A stretch of 58,033 bases of DNA, from the NCBI GenBank assembly GCA_031261565.1, contig JAISJK010000083.1:1-58033 (forward strand), in the 5' to 3' direction. Position numbers and translations under genes: made by a program. Below are positions 1 to 8,037 of this stretch, piece after piece (positions within the stretch are counted from its first letter, which is position 1; every line of letters starts with the position of its first letter). The DNA is from Candidatus Adiutrix sp. GTDB taxonomy: Bacteria; Desulfobacterota; Desulfarculia; Adiutricales; Adiutricaceae. Below the pieces are notes generated by a model that was not told the DNA's origin, made no database searches, and saw only the letters and a list, made by a program, of their open reading frames with translations.

Positions 1-177
1 ACGATTTTTTTGGCGGCCAGCTCCGGCAAACACAAACTTTGAATATTAAGCCGACTTTTCGGTACAGTGACTTTTAGCGAGGCCATCATTTTGGGGATGC
101 TTTTGATCGGCGTCATCGGCAAATTCATGGATGACGCCGTCAAATTCATGGTTAAAAAATTGATCCGGTGGACTTGA
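1..177 (+). CDS. NitT/TauT-type ABC transporter permease, C-terminal end, with an in-frame TGA
   Basis: Reading frame 1 runs from the window edge to a TGA at 175-177. The last 30 or so residues form a hydrophobic helix (ILGMLLIGVIGKFMDD) followed by a basic tail (VKFMVKKLIRWT). This is how TauC/SsuC-type permeases end, and a matching ATPase gene follows directly. The frame is interrupted by a TGA at 40-42, while the residues on both sides (LAASSGKHKL and ILSRLFGTVTF) look like one continuous permease tail. The stop is therefore either a nonsense mutation, which would remove the last transmembrane helix, or a base error. Only the tail is visible, so the family assignment leans on the neighbour. 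Confidence 0.5.
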
Positions 178-185
178 AGACGGCC

Positions 186-953
186 ATGGCCGAAATCATT
201 AAAATCTCAGGGTTGAGCAAGAGCTTTGAGCGCGATGGCCAGCGGCTGGACGTGCTTAACGATATAACCCTGGGCATTGAAGAGGGGCAGATCGTCTCCA
301 TCATCGGCGGGAGCGGCTGCGGCAAAAGCACCCTCCTGCGCATTTTGGCCGGGCTGGATACCGGCTACGCGGGCCAGGCCCTATTTGAGGGCCGGGCCAT
401 TGCCGGGCCCACCCGCAAAATTGGCTTTATTTTTCAGGATCACCGCCTTCTGCCCTGGCTGACGGTGGAGGAAAATATGCGTTTCAGCCTGCCGGAGGGC
501 GAGCCGGACAAAGACGGCGTCATCAAAAAATATATTGACCTGGTGGGTCTGAAAGGCTTTGAAAAATCGTATCCCAAGCAACTTTCCGGGGGCATGGCCC
601 AGCGGGTCGCGGTGGCCCGGGCCCTGGCCAACCGGCCGGACACCCTCCTGCTGGATGAGCCCTTCGGCGCTTTGGACGCCATCACCAAAATACATCTGCA
701 GGAAGAGCTTTTATCCATCTGGAACCGCGACCCGGTGACCATGGTTCTGGTGACCCACGACATTGACGAGGCCATCTATCTAGGCCACCGGGTGGTGGTC
801 ATGACCCCCCGCCCGGGCCGTATCAAAAAAATACACGATGTCGAGCTGGGCCGGCCCAAAAGCCGCACCAGCTCCTCGTTCGTCAAGATCAGAGAAGTCA
901 TCTACAAAGAGTTTTTCGCGGAAACCGATCTGCCCTTTGCTTATACCATTTGA
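186..953 (+). CDS. ABC transporter ATPase, NitT/TauT (nitrate/sulfonate/taurine) family
   Basis: ATP-binding subunit of an importer, acting on the cytoplasmic face with the permease encoded just upstream. Visible motifs (255-residue protein): Walker A GGSGCGKST at 41-49, Q-loop FQDHRLLPW with Gln84, signature LSGGMAQR at 133-140, Walker B LLLDEP from 154, and the switch His in VTHD at 191. The FQD..LLPWLTV stretch and the C-terminal PRPGRI region are typical of SsuB/TauB. I chose ATG 186 (MAEIIKISGLSKSF) because homologues begin there; GTG 168 in the same frame is possible and would overlap the permease stop. The gene lies 18 bp before the glycyl radical enzyme, so the importer probably feeds that enzyme with a sulfonate such as isethionate (inference). 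Confidence 0.9.
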   Translation: MAEIIKISGLSKSFERDGQRLDVLNDITLGIEEGQIVSIIGGSGCGKSTLLRILAGLDTGYAGQALFEGRAIAGPTRKIGFIFQDHRLLPWLTVEENMRFSLPEGEPDKDGVIKKYIDLVGLKGFEKSYPKQLSGGMAQRVAVARALANRPDTLLLDEPFGALDAITKIHLQEELLSIWNRDPVTMVLVTHDIDEAIYLGHRVVVMTPRPGRIKKIHDVELGRPKSRTSSSFVKIREVIYKEFFAETDLPFAYTI

Positions 954-971
954 ATTTAAAGGAGTTTTCTT

Positions 972-3449
972 ATGCGGAGCGCTAGCGTGCTGTCCCCCCA
1001 GGAAATCAGAATTCAGGCGGAACTGAAGATTGCGCCGGGCCCGGAGGAGGCCGCCGGGCGCGCGCTGACCATCCTGAAAAGAATAAAGCAGTCCAAGCCG
1101 GTCATCGACATTGAGCGCGGGCTCTATTTCACCGAGTCGTTCCGGCGCACCGAGGGCCAGCCGCTGATCCTGCGCTGGTCGGAGGCCCTCTTGCATTACG
1201 CCCGCCGGTCCACGGTTTATATTGACGATGACCAGTTGATCGTGGGCCGGAGCGGCCAGCCGGGGCGCTATGGCATCCTCTATCCCGAGCTGGACGGCAA
1301 CCAGCTGGGCGCGGCTCTGGACAAGCTGCCCGAGCGGGCCTATTCCCCCTTTAATATTTCCGAGGAGGACGCGCGGATCATCAAAGAAGAGATCGCCCCA
1401 TACTGGCGGGGCAAAACTTTTCACGAGGATCTGGCCCAGGCCCTCACCCCGGAGACCTTCCGCCTGACCTACAACAGTGATCTGTCCTCCCGCTTCATCG
1501 TCAACGAAACCGCTTCCTTCCGCTCGTCCATCCAGTGGGTGCATGATTATGAAATAGTCCTGACCCGGGGTTTTTCCGGAATCAGGGCCGAAGCCGCCGC
1601 CAAACTGGCGGCCCTGGACGAAAACAGCCCCCTGGATTACACTGAAAAGCGCCCCTTTTGGCAGGCGGTCATCAATGTCAGCGAGGCCATCATCCTCTGG
1701 GCCGAACGCCACGCCGAGGCGGCGGAGGAGCTGGCTGCGGCCGAGCCCCATCCCGTCCGCCGGGCCGAGCTGGAGCAGATCGCCCAAATCTGCCGCCGGG
1801 TGCCCGCCCATCCGGCCCGGTCGTTCCGCGAGGCGCTTCAGGCCCAGTGGTTCGTGCAGATGTTCTCCCGCGTCGAGCAGAAAACCGGCACGGTCATATC
1901 CAACGGCCGGATGGATCAATATCTCTACCCCTACTATAGGCGGGACAAAGAGGCTGGCCTCCTGACCGACGACGAGGCCCAGGAGCTGTTCGAGTGCGTG
2001 TGGGCGGCCATGGCCCAGTTCATCGACCTGTATCTCTCGGAGACCGGCGGGGCCATCAACGAGGGCTACGCCCACTGGGAGGCGGTGACCGTGGGCGGCC
2101 AGACCCCGGACGGGCAGGACGCCGTCAACGAGCTGACCTATATCCTGCTGAAATCCAAGCGGGAATTTCCATTGAATTACCCTGATCTGGCCGCCCGGAT
2201 TCACACCCGTAGCCCCAGGCGCTATCTGCACGAGGTGGCCGAAACAATCAAGGAGGGCTCCGGCTTCCCCAAGCTGATCAATGACGAAGAGGTCGTGCCT
2301 CTGCTGCTGGCCAAAGGCGCCTCCTTTGCCGAGGCCTATGACTACAGCGTCTCCGGCTGCTCGGAGTGCCGGATGCCCAACCGCGACACCTACACCAGCC
2401 CCTGCGCTTACATCAACTTTGCCGCCGCGCTGGAGATGGTGATCTACAACGGCCGGATGTTGAAATACGGTGACGAAGCCATTGGCTTGGCGACCGGGGA
2501 ACTGGAGAGTTTTCAGACCTTCGATGATTTTTTCGAGGCCTATCTGCGGCAGCAGACCTATTTTCTGAAACACGCCTTCATCCAGCAGCACGAGATAATC
2601 CGTCTGCGGGCCCGGCATTTCGCCACGCCGCTGGGCTCCAGCCTGCACCGCCTCTGCCGCGCCAGTTGCCTCGACCTGCACCAGCCGGTCATTCCCGGGG
2701 GGATCGACCTGGGTTATTTTGAATATATCGGCTACGGCACGGTGGTGGATTCGCTGGCGGCCATCAGGGCCAATGTCTTTGAGGAAGGCCGCTTCACCCT
2801 GACCGAGCTCCGGGAGGCCATGGCCCACAATTTCGAGGGCTACGAGGTCATCAGGGCCTACCAGAAAAACGCCCCCAGCTACGGCAACAACGACCCCCGG
2901 GCCGACGAGATTGGCCGGCGTCTTGATCGCACCGCCCAGGAATTCGCGGGGAAATATTCCCGGGAACTGGGGGTCAGGCTGGATTTGCGCTATGTGCCGT
3001 TTACCTCGCATGTGCCCTTCGGCAAAGTGGTCAGCGCCTCCCCCAACGGACGGCTGGCCTTCACCCCCCTGTCCGACGGCTCCAGCGCCTCCCAGGGAGC
3101 GGATGTGCACGGCCCGACTGCGGTGCTGCTGTCCAACTTCGCCACCAAAAACCAGGATCGCAGCGAGCACGCCTCCCGCCTGTTGAACGTCAAGCTCAGC
3201 CCGGCCTGCGTCAAGGGCGCGGCAGGCACCGAAAAACTGGTGCGTTTTATCGAGGGCTGGCGCGATTTGAAGCTGTGGCACATTCAGTTTAATGTGCTGA
3301 ACCGGGAAACGCTGCTGGCCGCCCAGGCCGAGCCGGATAAATACCGCAACCTCCTGGTGCGCATCGCCGGCTACAGCGCCTATTTCACCGAGCTGACCCA
3401 GGATCTGCAAAACGACATCATTGCCCGCACCCAGCATGAGGCCCTGTGA
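972..3449 (+). CDS. islA: Glycyl radical enzyme, probable isethionate sulfite-lyase (IslA-like)
   Basis: An 825-residue glycyl radical enzyme. Gly800 in RIAGYSAYF near the C terminus is the radical site. Cys463 and Glu465 in SGCSECRMPN give the Cys-x-Glu arrangement of eliminases and C-S lyases, not the Cys-Cys of pyruvate formate-lyase. From memory, isethionate sulfite-lyase of Bilophila uses Arg189, Gln193, Trp374, Cys468, Glu470, Arg678, Phe682 and Gly805. Here Arg184, Gln188, Trp369, Cys463, Glu465, Arg673, Phe677 and Gly800 all fall at a constant offset of five. The known reaction is isethionate to acetaldehyde plus sulfite, an electron acceptor for sulfite-respiring anaerobes. The start ATG has a clear AAAGGAG site. 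The activase gene overlaps the 3' end. A related sulfolyase acting on another sulfonate (HpsG-like) is the main alternative. Confidence 0.78.
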   Translation: MRSASVLSPQEIRIQAELKIAPGPEEAAGRALTILKRIKQSKPVIDIERGLYFTESFRRTEGQPLILRWSEALLHYARRSTVYIDDDQLIVGRSGQPGRYGILYPELDGNQLGAALDKLPERAYSPFNISEEDARIIKEEIAPYWRGKTFHEDLAQALTPETFRLTYNSDLSSRFIVNETASFRSSIQWVHDYEIVLTRGFSGIRAEAAAKLAALDENSPLDYTEKRPFWQAVINVSEAIILWAERHAEAAEELAAAEPHPVRRAELEQIAQICRRVPAHPARSFREALQAQWFVQMFSRVEQKTGTVISNGRMDQYLYPYYRRDKEAGLLTDDEAQELFECVWAAMAQFIDLYLSETGGAINEGYAHWEAVTVGGQTPDGQDAVNELTYILLKSKREFPLNYPDLAARIHTRSPRRYLHEVAETIKEGSGFPKLINDEEVVPLLLAKGASFAEAYDYSVSGCSECRMPNRDTYTSPCAYINFAAALEMVIYNGRMLKYGDEAIGLATGELESFQTFDDFFEAYLRQQTYFLKHAFIQQHEIIRLRARHFATPLGSSLHRLCRASCLDLHQPVIPGGIDLGYFEYIGYGTVVDSLAAIRANVFEEGRFTLTELREAMAHNFEGYEVIRAYQKNAPSYGNNDPRADEIGRRLDRTAQEFAGKYSRELGVRLDLRYVPFTSHVPFGKVVSASPNGRLAFTPLSDGSSASQGADVHGPTAVLLSNFATKNQDRSEHASRLLNVKLSPACVKGAAGTEKLVRFIEGWRDLKLWHIQFNVLNRETLLAAQAEPDKYRNLLVRIAGYSAYFTELTQDLQNDIIARTQHEAL

Positions 3450-4339
3450 GCCGCTCGGCGGTCGTTTACAATATTCAGCGCTATTCGCTGCATGACGGCC
3501 CGGGCATCCGCACCGTGGTTTTCTTCAAGGGGTGCCCGCTGCGCTGCCGCTGGTGCTGCAACCCCGAGTCGCAAAATCCGCAGCCGGAAATAGCCTGCGC
3601 CGCCTCCCGGTGCCTGGGCCAAAGCGTCTGCGGCTTATGCGCCGGGGCCTGCCCCCGCCAGGCCCTGAACTTCGGGGCGGACGGCCGGGCGGAGATTGAC
3701 CGGGCCCTCTGCGTGAACTGCCTGAAATGCGCCGAGGTCTGCCCCTCAGCCGCGCTCCGGATCGAAGGCCGGGAAACCCTGATTTCCGAAATACTGGATA
3801 CCGTGGAAGAGGACGCGGTTTTTTATCGTGGCGGGGGCGGGCTGACCGTCAGCGGGGGTGAGCCCTTTTTTCAGGGCGAGGCCCTGATTGAACTGTTGCG
3901 CGAAGCCAGGCTTCGCAAAATCAACACCGCCCTCGAAACCTGCGGCCTGGCCGATTACCATCTGGTGGCCCGGGCGGCCGCGCTTCTGGACATGGTCATC
4001 TATGACCTGAAGTCAATGGACAGCCTTAGCCATCAGCGTTTCACCGGGCAGGGCAATGAGCTGATTCTGGACAATTTCCGCCGCCTGGGCGCGGATTTTC
4101 CCGCCCTGCCCAAGCTGGCGCGCACCCCGGTAATTCCCGGCTTTAACGACACGGCCCCGGCCCTTTCGGCCATTGCGGCTTTTATAGCCGGCCAGCCGGG
4201 AGCGGCTTTCGAGGCCCTGCCCTACCACCGCTTCGGCGCGGGCAAATACGCCCTCCTGGGCCGCGATTACCCGGACTTTCCCCCATTCGACTCGGCGGTC
4301 ATGGAAAAAATAGTTGACATAGCCGCCAGATTTGGCTAA
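3446..4339 (+). CDS. islB: Glycyl radical enzyme activating protein (radical SAM), IslB-like
   Basis: Radical SAM enzyme that installs the glycyl radical on the partner enzyme encoded immediately upstream. The 297-residue protein has the CX3CX2C motif at Cys30, Cys34 and Cys37 for the SAM-binding [4Fe-4S] cluster. An inserted ferredoxin-like segment follows with two Cys sets (56/62/65/69 and 89/92/95/99), the layout of activases for eliminase-type glycyl radical enzymes rather than the short PFL activase. SGGEP, the usual SAM-contact motif, is also present. The start is GTG 3446, whose GTGA overlaps the TGA of the upstream gene by four bases, so translation is coupled. Assignment to isethionate lyase rests on the partner. 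Confidence 0.88.
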   Translation: MSRSAVVYNIQRYSLHDGPGIRTVVFFKGCPLRCRWCCNPESQNPQPEIACAASRCLGQSVCGLCAGACPRQALNFGADGRAEIDRALCVNCLKCAEVCPSAALRIEGRETLISEILDTVEEDAVFYRGGGGLTVSGGEPFFQGEALIELLREARLRKINTALETCGLADYHLVARAAALLDMVIYDLKSMDSLSHQRFTGQGNELILDNFRRLGADFPALPKLARTPVIPGFNDTAPALSAIAAFIAGQPGAAFEALPYHRFGAGKYALLGRDYPDFPPFDSAVMEKIVDIAARFG

Positions 4340-4381
4340 ATTAATAAGATAAATTGTAACTCTCTGCTGATCAATGATATT

Positions 4382-4417
4382 GAAGGCCGAAGTAATTAAC
4401 TTCGGCCTTCTTTTTTT
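4382..4417 (+). terminator. Intrinsic terminator or attenuator between islB and the nitrogenase-like genes
   Basis: An 11-bp perfect stem (GAAGGCCGAAG at 4382-4392, CTTCGGCCTTC at 4400-4410) with a 7-base AT-rich loop is followed by seven T residues. It sits 42 bp after the islB stop and only 32 bp before the nifB-like ATG, leaving little room for a promoter downstream. A weak promoter-like TTGTAA...TGATAT upstream would place the hairpin in the 5' leader of the nif-like transcript, so it could act as an attenuator. Confidence 0.85.
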
Positions 4418-4449
4418 ATTCTCAAACGAGGTTGAGGGCCCCTGTGGTT

Positions 4450-5298
4450 ATGAAGAATCATCCCTGCTTCAGCGGCGAATGCCGGCCAACGACCGGCCGA
4501 ATCCATCTGCCGGTCAGCCCCAGCTGCAACATCCGCTGCCGCTTCTGCGCCCGGGGGCTTTCCCCGGATTTGGCCCGGCCCGGCCAGGCGGCCAAACTGG
4601 TCACCCCCAGGGAAGCCATGGGCATTTTAGACCGGGCCATGCTGATTTGCCCCGACCTTAAAGTCGCCGGCGTGGCCGGTCCGGGCGACCCCCTGGCCAG
4701 CCCCCACGCGGTTGAAACCTTGGGGCTGATTCATCAAAAATATCCTCAGCTGATAAATTGCCTCAGCACCAATGGCCTGGCCCTGGCGGATTATCTGCCG
4801 GCCCTAATGGCGGCCGGCGTCCAAAGCCTGACGGTGACGGTCAACGCGGTTGACCCTGGAATTTTAACCCAATTGTGCGCCGGCATCGTTTGGGAAGGGG
4901 CTGACCTGGGCGGCTATGAAGGTTGCGCATTTTTGATCGCCTCGCAGCGGGAGGGGATCAGGCGGGCCCGGGCCAGCGGCTTAAACATCAAGATAAATAT
5001 GGTCGTGGCACCGGAAATAAACGGCCGCCATGTCGGCCAGGTGGCCCGGGCTGCGGCTGACTGGGGGGCCGCTTTCATCAACCTGATTCCCCTGCTGCCG
5101 GCCGGGGAGCTTTCCGGCGCGGCCCGCCCCGGGCCTGAATATATGGAAGAGGCCAATGAGGTGGCCGGGCGGCATTTACCGCCCCTGCGCCACTGCCGCC
5201 GCTGCCGGGCGGATGCCTGCGGCGTTCCAGGCCAGAGCGATTTCGCCCGGGAACTTTATCAGGATTGGGGCCCGGTGGAGACCTTTTCTCATGGCTGA
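4450..5298 (+). CDS. NifB-like radical SAM cofactor-core synthase
   Basis: NifB fuses two [4Fe-4S] clusters with a SAM-derived carbon to form the core of nitrogenase-type cofactors. This 282-residue protein has the NifB opening HPCFSGECRPTTGRIHL with Cys6 and Cys11, then the radical SAM motif CNIRCRFC (Cys26, Cys30, Cys33). Near the C terminus CRRCRADACG (Cys249, Cys252, Cys257) is a variant of the NifB CxxCRADAVG signature. The fused NifX domain of many proteobacterial NifB proteins is absent; a separate small NifX-like gene overlaps the 3' end instead. I chose ATG 4450 because the NifB-like sequence begins there; TTG 4432 and GTG 4444 are alternatives. Its presence suggests that the partner enzyme carries a carbide-containing Fe-S cofactor. 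Confidence 0.85.
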   Translation: MKNHPCFSGECRPTTGRIHLPVSPSCNIRCRFCARGLSPDLARPGQAAKLVTPREAMGILDRAMLICPDLKVAGVAGPGDPLASPHAVETLGLIHQKYPQLINCLSTNGLALADYLPALMAAGVQSLTVTVNAVDPGILTQLCAGIVWEGADLGGYEGCAFLIASQREGIRRARASGLNIKINMVVAPEINGRHVGQVARAAADWGAAFINLIPLLPAGELSGAARPGPEYMEEANEVAGRHLPPLRHCRRCRADACGVPGQSDFARELYQDWGPVETFSHG

Positions 5299-5653
5299 TA
5301 TTTTCTCCAGCCGGCCGGGGCGGGTGGCCGTGGCCACTGAAGACGGGGTCATGATTGATTGCTGCTTTGGCCGGGCCCGGGCCTATCACATTTACGAGGC
5401 CAACGCCCGGGCCGATGGATACCATTTTATGGAAATCCGCCCCAGCCCGATCCCCTGCCGCGATCAGGATCATGACCCGGAAACGCTCAACCGGGCCATT
5501 GAGCTTTTGGCCGACTGCCAGCTGGTGCTGGCCGGCAAAATTGGCCCGGAAGCCATTCGGCGGCTGGAAGCCAGGGGCATCCCCGCTCTGGCGGTCAGTC
5601 TCTCAATGGCCGAAGCCTTTAAAAGATTGAACAAGCGCAAAAATGTAAGGTGA
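5291..5653 (+). CDS. NifX/NafY-type cofactor-binding protein (dinitrogenase Fe-Mo cofactor family)
   Basis: A 120-residue protein of the family that binds and carries nitrogenase cofactor or its NifB-made precursor. The opening RVAVATEDGVMIDCCFGRA matches the family pattern of a beta strand followed by the conserved FG(R/H)A segment, and the middle KIGPEAIRRLEARGI is the usual second half. The ATG overlaps the nifB-like stop by 8 bp with GGAG upstream, so the two are translationally coupled. It probably receives NifB product for delivery to the D/K complex. Because NifE and NifN homologues are absent here, this small carrier may be the only intermediate between NifB and the enzyme (inference). 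Confidence 0.82.
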   Translation: MADIFSSRPGRVAVATEDGVMIDCCFGRARAYHIYEANARADGYHFMEIRPSPIPCRDQDHDPETLNRAIELLADCQLVLAGKIGPEAIRRLEARGIPALAVSLSMAEAFKRLNKRKNVR

Positions 5654-5665
5654 CCAGAGAATAAA

Positions 5666-6541
5666 ATGGGTAAAAATATCAAACAAATCGCCATTTACGG
5701 GAAAGGCGGCATCGGCAAGTCGACCACCTCCTCCAACCTCAGCGCGGCCTTGGCCAGGCTGGGGTATCGTGTTTTGCAGGTGGGCTGCGACCCCAAAAGC
5801 GACTCCACCAACACCCTGCGCGGCGGCCAATATATCCCCACCGTCCTGGATACTCTGAGGGAAAAAGGCAAGGTCGCGGCCAACGAGATAATTTTTGAGG
5901 GCTTTGGGGGGGTCTATTGCGTCGAGGCCGGCGGCCCGGCCCCTGGCGTTGGCTGCGCCGGCCGGGGCATCATCACTGCGGTGGAGCAGCTGAAACGATT
6001 GCAGGTCTTTGAAGAATTAAAGATCGATGTGGTTCTCTATGATGTTCTGGGCGATGTGGTCTGCGGCGGTTTCGCCGTGCCCATTCGGGAGGGCATTGCC
6101 CAGCATGTTTTCACGGTCGCTTCATCCGACTTCATGGCTCTCTACGCGGCCAACAATCTCTTTGCGGGTATCCAGAAATACAGCGCCGCCGGCGGGGCTC
6201 TGCTGGGCGGAGTCATCGCCAACTCCATCAGCGCTCCCTACGCCAAAGCCATTGTCGATGATTTCGCCCAAAAGACCAAAACCAAAATTATTGAACATGT
6301 GCCGCGCTCCGTGACCGTCTCCCAGGCCGAGCTCCAAGGCAAAACAGTCATTGAGGCGGCCCCCGATTCAGACCAGGCCAGGGTTTATCTGAGCCTGGCC
6401 AAAAAAATATCAAAACACCATAAATCAACCACTCCGGCTCCCCTGGCCATCGCTGATTTACGCGAGTGGGCCTCCAAATGGGGGCGGGAACTCCTGCGGA
6501 TGGAGAGCGGAGAAATCAGCTCCCAAGCCGCCGGGATTTAA
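5666..6541 (+). CDS. NifH-like Fe protein (ATP-dependent reductase component)
   Basis: Homodimeric Fe protein that passes electrons to the D/K partner with MgATP hydrolysis. The 291-residue product has the deviant P-loop GKGGIGKST at 12-20, switch-I CDPKSDST at 41-48, and both [4Fe-4S] ligands: Cys97 in GVGCAGRG and Cys133 in [16 protein letters not shown]. Arg100 corresponds to the Arg that DraT ADP-ribosylates in nitrogenase. The GIGKS form, with Ile where most NifH have Val, and the divergent C-terminal third separate it from ordinary NifH. It is followed 12 bp later by the D-like subunit in the same operon. BchL/BchX or CfbC would be the alternatives, but the gene sits with two unlike D/K subunits and no tetrapyrrole genes. 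Confidence 0.9.
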   Translation: MGKNIKQIAIYGKGGIGKSTTSSNLSAALARLGYRVLQVGCDPKSDSTNTLRGGQYIPTVLDTLREKGKVAANEIIFEGFGGVYCVEAGGPAPGVGCAGRGIITAVEQLKRLQVFEELKIDVVLYDVLGDVVCGGFAVPIREGIAQHVFTVASSDFMALYAANNLFAGIQKYSAAGGALLGGVIANSISAPYAKAIVDDFAQKTKTKIIEHVPRSVTVSQAELQGKTVIEAAPDSDQARVYLSLAKKISKHHKSTTPAPLAIADLREWASKWGRELLRMESGEISSQAAGI

Positions 6542-6553
6542 AAGGAGTCTTTC

Positions 6554-8026
6554 ATGAGTTATCTAGATCAGCGGGTGCCGCCCAAGCGGGAAGATCGCCA
6601 CGCGGATACCTGTCTGGCCTATGGCGGCACCATCTGCGGCGCCCAAAAACCGGGCCGGGTCTGCGCTCTGACCGCAGGAGCCGACCGGGCTTTTACCCAG
6701 GGCTCCATCTGCCCTCTCCTGCCGGCCATGGGCATTATGAGCAGCCTGCCGGACACGGTGGTGTTGATGCACGGGGCGGTGGGCTGCGGGAGTTGCGCCC
6801 ACGGCAATAACGGCAATGTCCGGGCCGGCCATGCCGCCCGCAGCGGCCAACCGGTCGATGCCCTCTGGCTGTCAACCGCGCTGAATGAAATTGATGTGGT
6901 TTCCGGAGGTGATGAAAAGCTGGCCAGAGCCATTGAAGAGATAGAGGCCGCCCATCATCCCAAGGCCATTTTCGTGGTTTCAGGCTGCCTGCCCGGCATC
7001 ATCGGCGATGATCTAGACGCTGTGGCCGCCAGGGTGCAGCCCAAAATCGCCGCTAAAATATTGCCGGTGCACTGCGAGGGCTTTAAATCGCGGTTTATGG
7101 CCACGGCCTATGACGTCATTTACCACGCCCTGGGCCGAAACCTCCTGCCGGCCCCGACTAAAAAACAGCCGCGGGAAAAGACGACCATCAACATTATGAC
7201 CGTCGGCTCCATGGGCCGGGTCGATGAGCTGGAGCTGGAGCGTCTGGTGAAAGAGCTGGGCCTGAAGGCCAATTTCTTTCCGGTCTTCTCCGACCCGGAC
7301 AGCCTGCCCCGGGCGGCCCGGGCGGCCCTGTCCGTCAGCACCTGCCCGACTCACGACGACTATTTTCTCATTCATTTAAAAGAAAAATACGGCGTGCCCT
7401 ATATCATTCGCCATATGCCCATCGGCATCGCCAACACCAGCCGGTGGCTCAGCGATATTGGCCAGCATTTCGGGCTGGGGCCTCAAGCGGCTGCTCTGGC
7501 TCAAGCCGAAGAAAAAGAGCTGGAAAAAGCTTTGGATGATTTTCGGCCTCTCTTCCAAGGCAAGCGGGTTTTTCTTTCCGCCGGCGAATACCGCTCCCTG
7601 GCCACCGCCTCGTTGCTGCGGGAGCTTGGCTTTGAGATAGCCGGCATCCGCTCTTTTCACTATGATGAATTCGCCGATGTCGAAATAGAAAAGTTGCGCC
7701 GGGAGGGTCAGGATTTTTCCTGGAGCGTGGCCAATGTCCAGCCTTTTGAGGAAGCCAACCTTTTAAAGCGCATCAAGCCCGATCTCTTTCTCGGCCACTG
7801 GCACGGCAACAACAATGCCGCGCGCCTGGGCATCCCGACCCAGGTCATCTACAACACCGGCTTCGGCTACATCGGCTACCGGGGCGCCTATGACCTGGCC
7901 AGGCGTCTAGATCGCAAACTCAAAAATACGGCCTTTACCGACCGCCTCGGGCGTTACGCCGGGCTGCCCTACCAAAAATCCTGGTATAGGCGCGAGCCGT
8001 TTTCCCTGATTCGATCCCGGGCCTGA
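6554..8026 (+). CDS. Nitrogenase-like component 1, D (alpha) subunit
   Basis: NifD-related subunit of 490 residues with a strong AAAAGGAG site. Three P-cluster ligand equivalents are present: Cys53, Cys78 in HGAVGCGSCAHG, and Cys145 in VSGCLPGIIGDD. By ungapped eye alignment, Cys264 (VSTCPTHDDYF, before LKEKYGVPY) matches the NifD cofactor ligand Cys275. The His442 position (NifD PFRQMHSWDY) becomes Tyr433 in PTQVIYNTGF. The His195 region (HCEGF plus 14 residues) gives Tyr186, and Gln191 becomes Met182. A cofactor-binding enzyme that does not reduce N2 therefore seems likely. Relatives with known chemistry include the methylthio-alkane reductase MarD. Sequence alone does not give the substrate. 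Confidence 0.85.
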   Translation: MSYLDQRVPPKREDRHADTCLAYGGTICGAQKPGRVCALTAGADRAFTQGSICPLLPAMGIMSSLPDTVVLMHGAVGCGSCAHGNNGNVRAGHAARSGQPVDALWLSTALNEIDVVSGGDEKLARAIEEIEAAHHPKAIFVVSGCLPGIIGDDLDAVAARVQPKIAAKILPVHCEGFKSRFMATAYDVIYHALGRNLLPAPTKKQPREKTTINIMTVGSMGRVDELELERLVKELGLKANFFPVFSDPDSLPRAARAALSVSTCPTHDDYFLIHLKEKYGVPYIIRHMPIGIANTSRWLSDIGQHFGLGPQAAALAQAEEKELEKALDDFRPLFQGKRVFLSAGEYRSLATASLLRELGFEIAGIRSFHYDEFADVEIEKLRREGQDFSWSVANVQPFEEANLLKRIKPDLFLGHWHGNNNAARLGIPTQVIYNTGFGYIGYRGAYDLARRLDRKLKNTAFTDRLGRYAGLPYQKSWYRREPFSLIRSRA

Positions 8027-8037
8027 GAGAGCCTATT

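Noticed and set aside
40-42. TGA read as selenocysteine in the permease
   Set aside because: No ABC permease family member is known to me as a selenoprotein, and I see no SECIS-like hairpin directly after the codon. A mutation or base error is simpler.
780-3437. Long open frame antisense to the glycyl radical enzyme
   Set aside because: 885 codons open on the minus strand, but the composition is the mirror of a GC-rich gene, no domain is visible, and the plus strand has a clear enzyme.
4374-4661. 95-codon ORF starting before the terminator hairpin
   Set aside because: It reads through the hairpin and into the nifB-like gene in another frame, and carries no motif.
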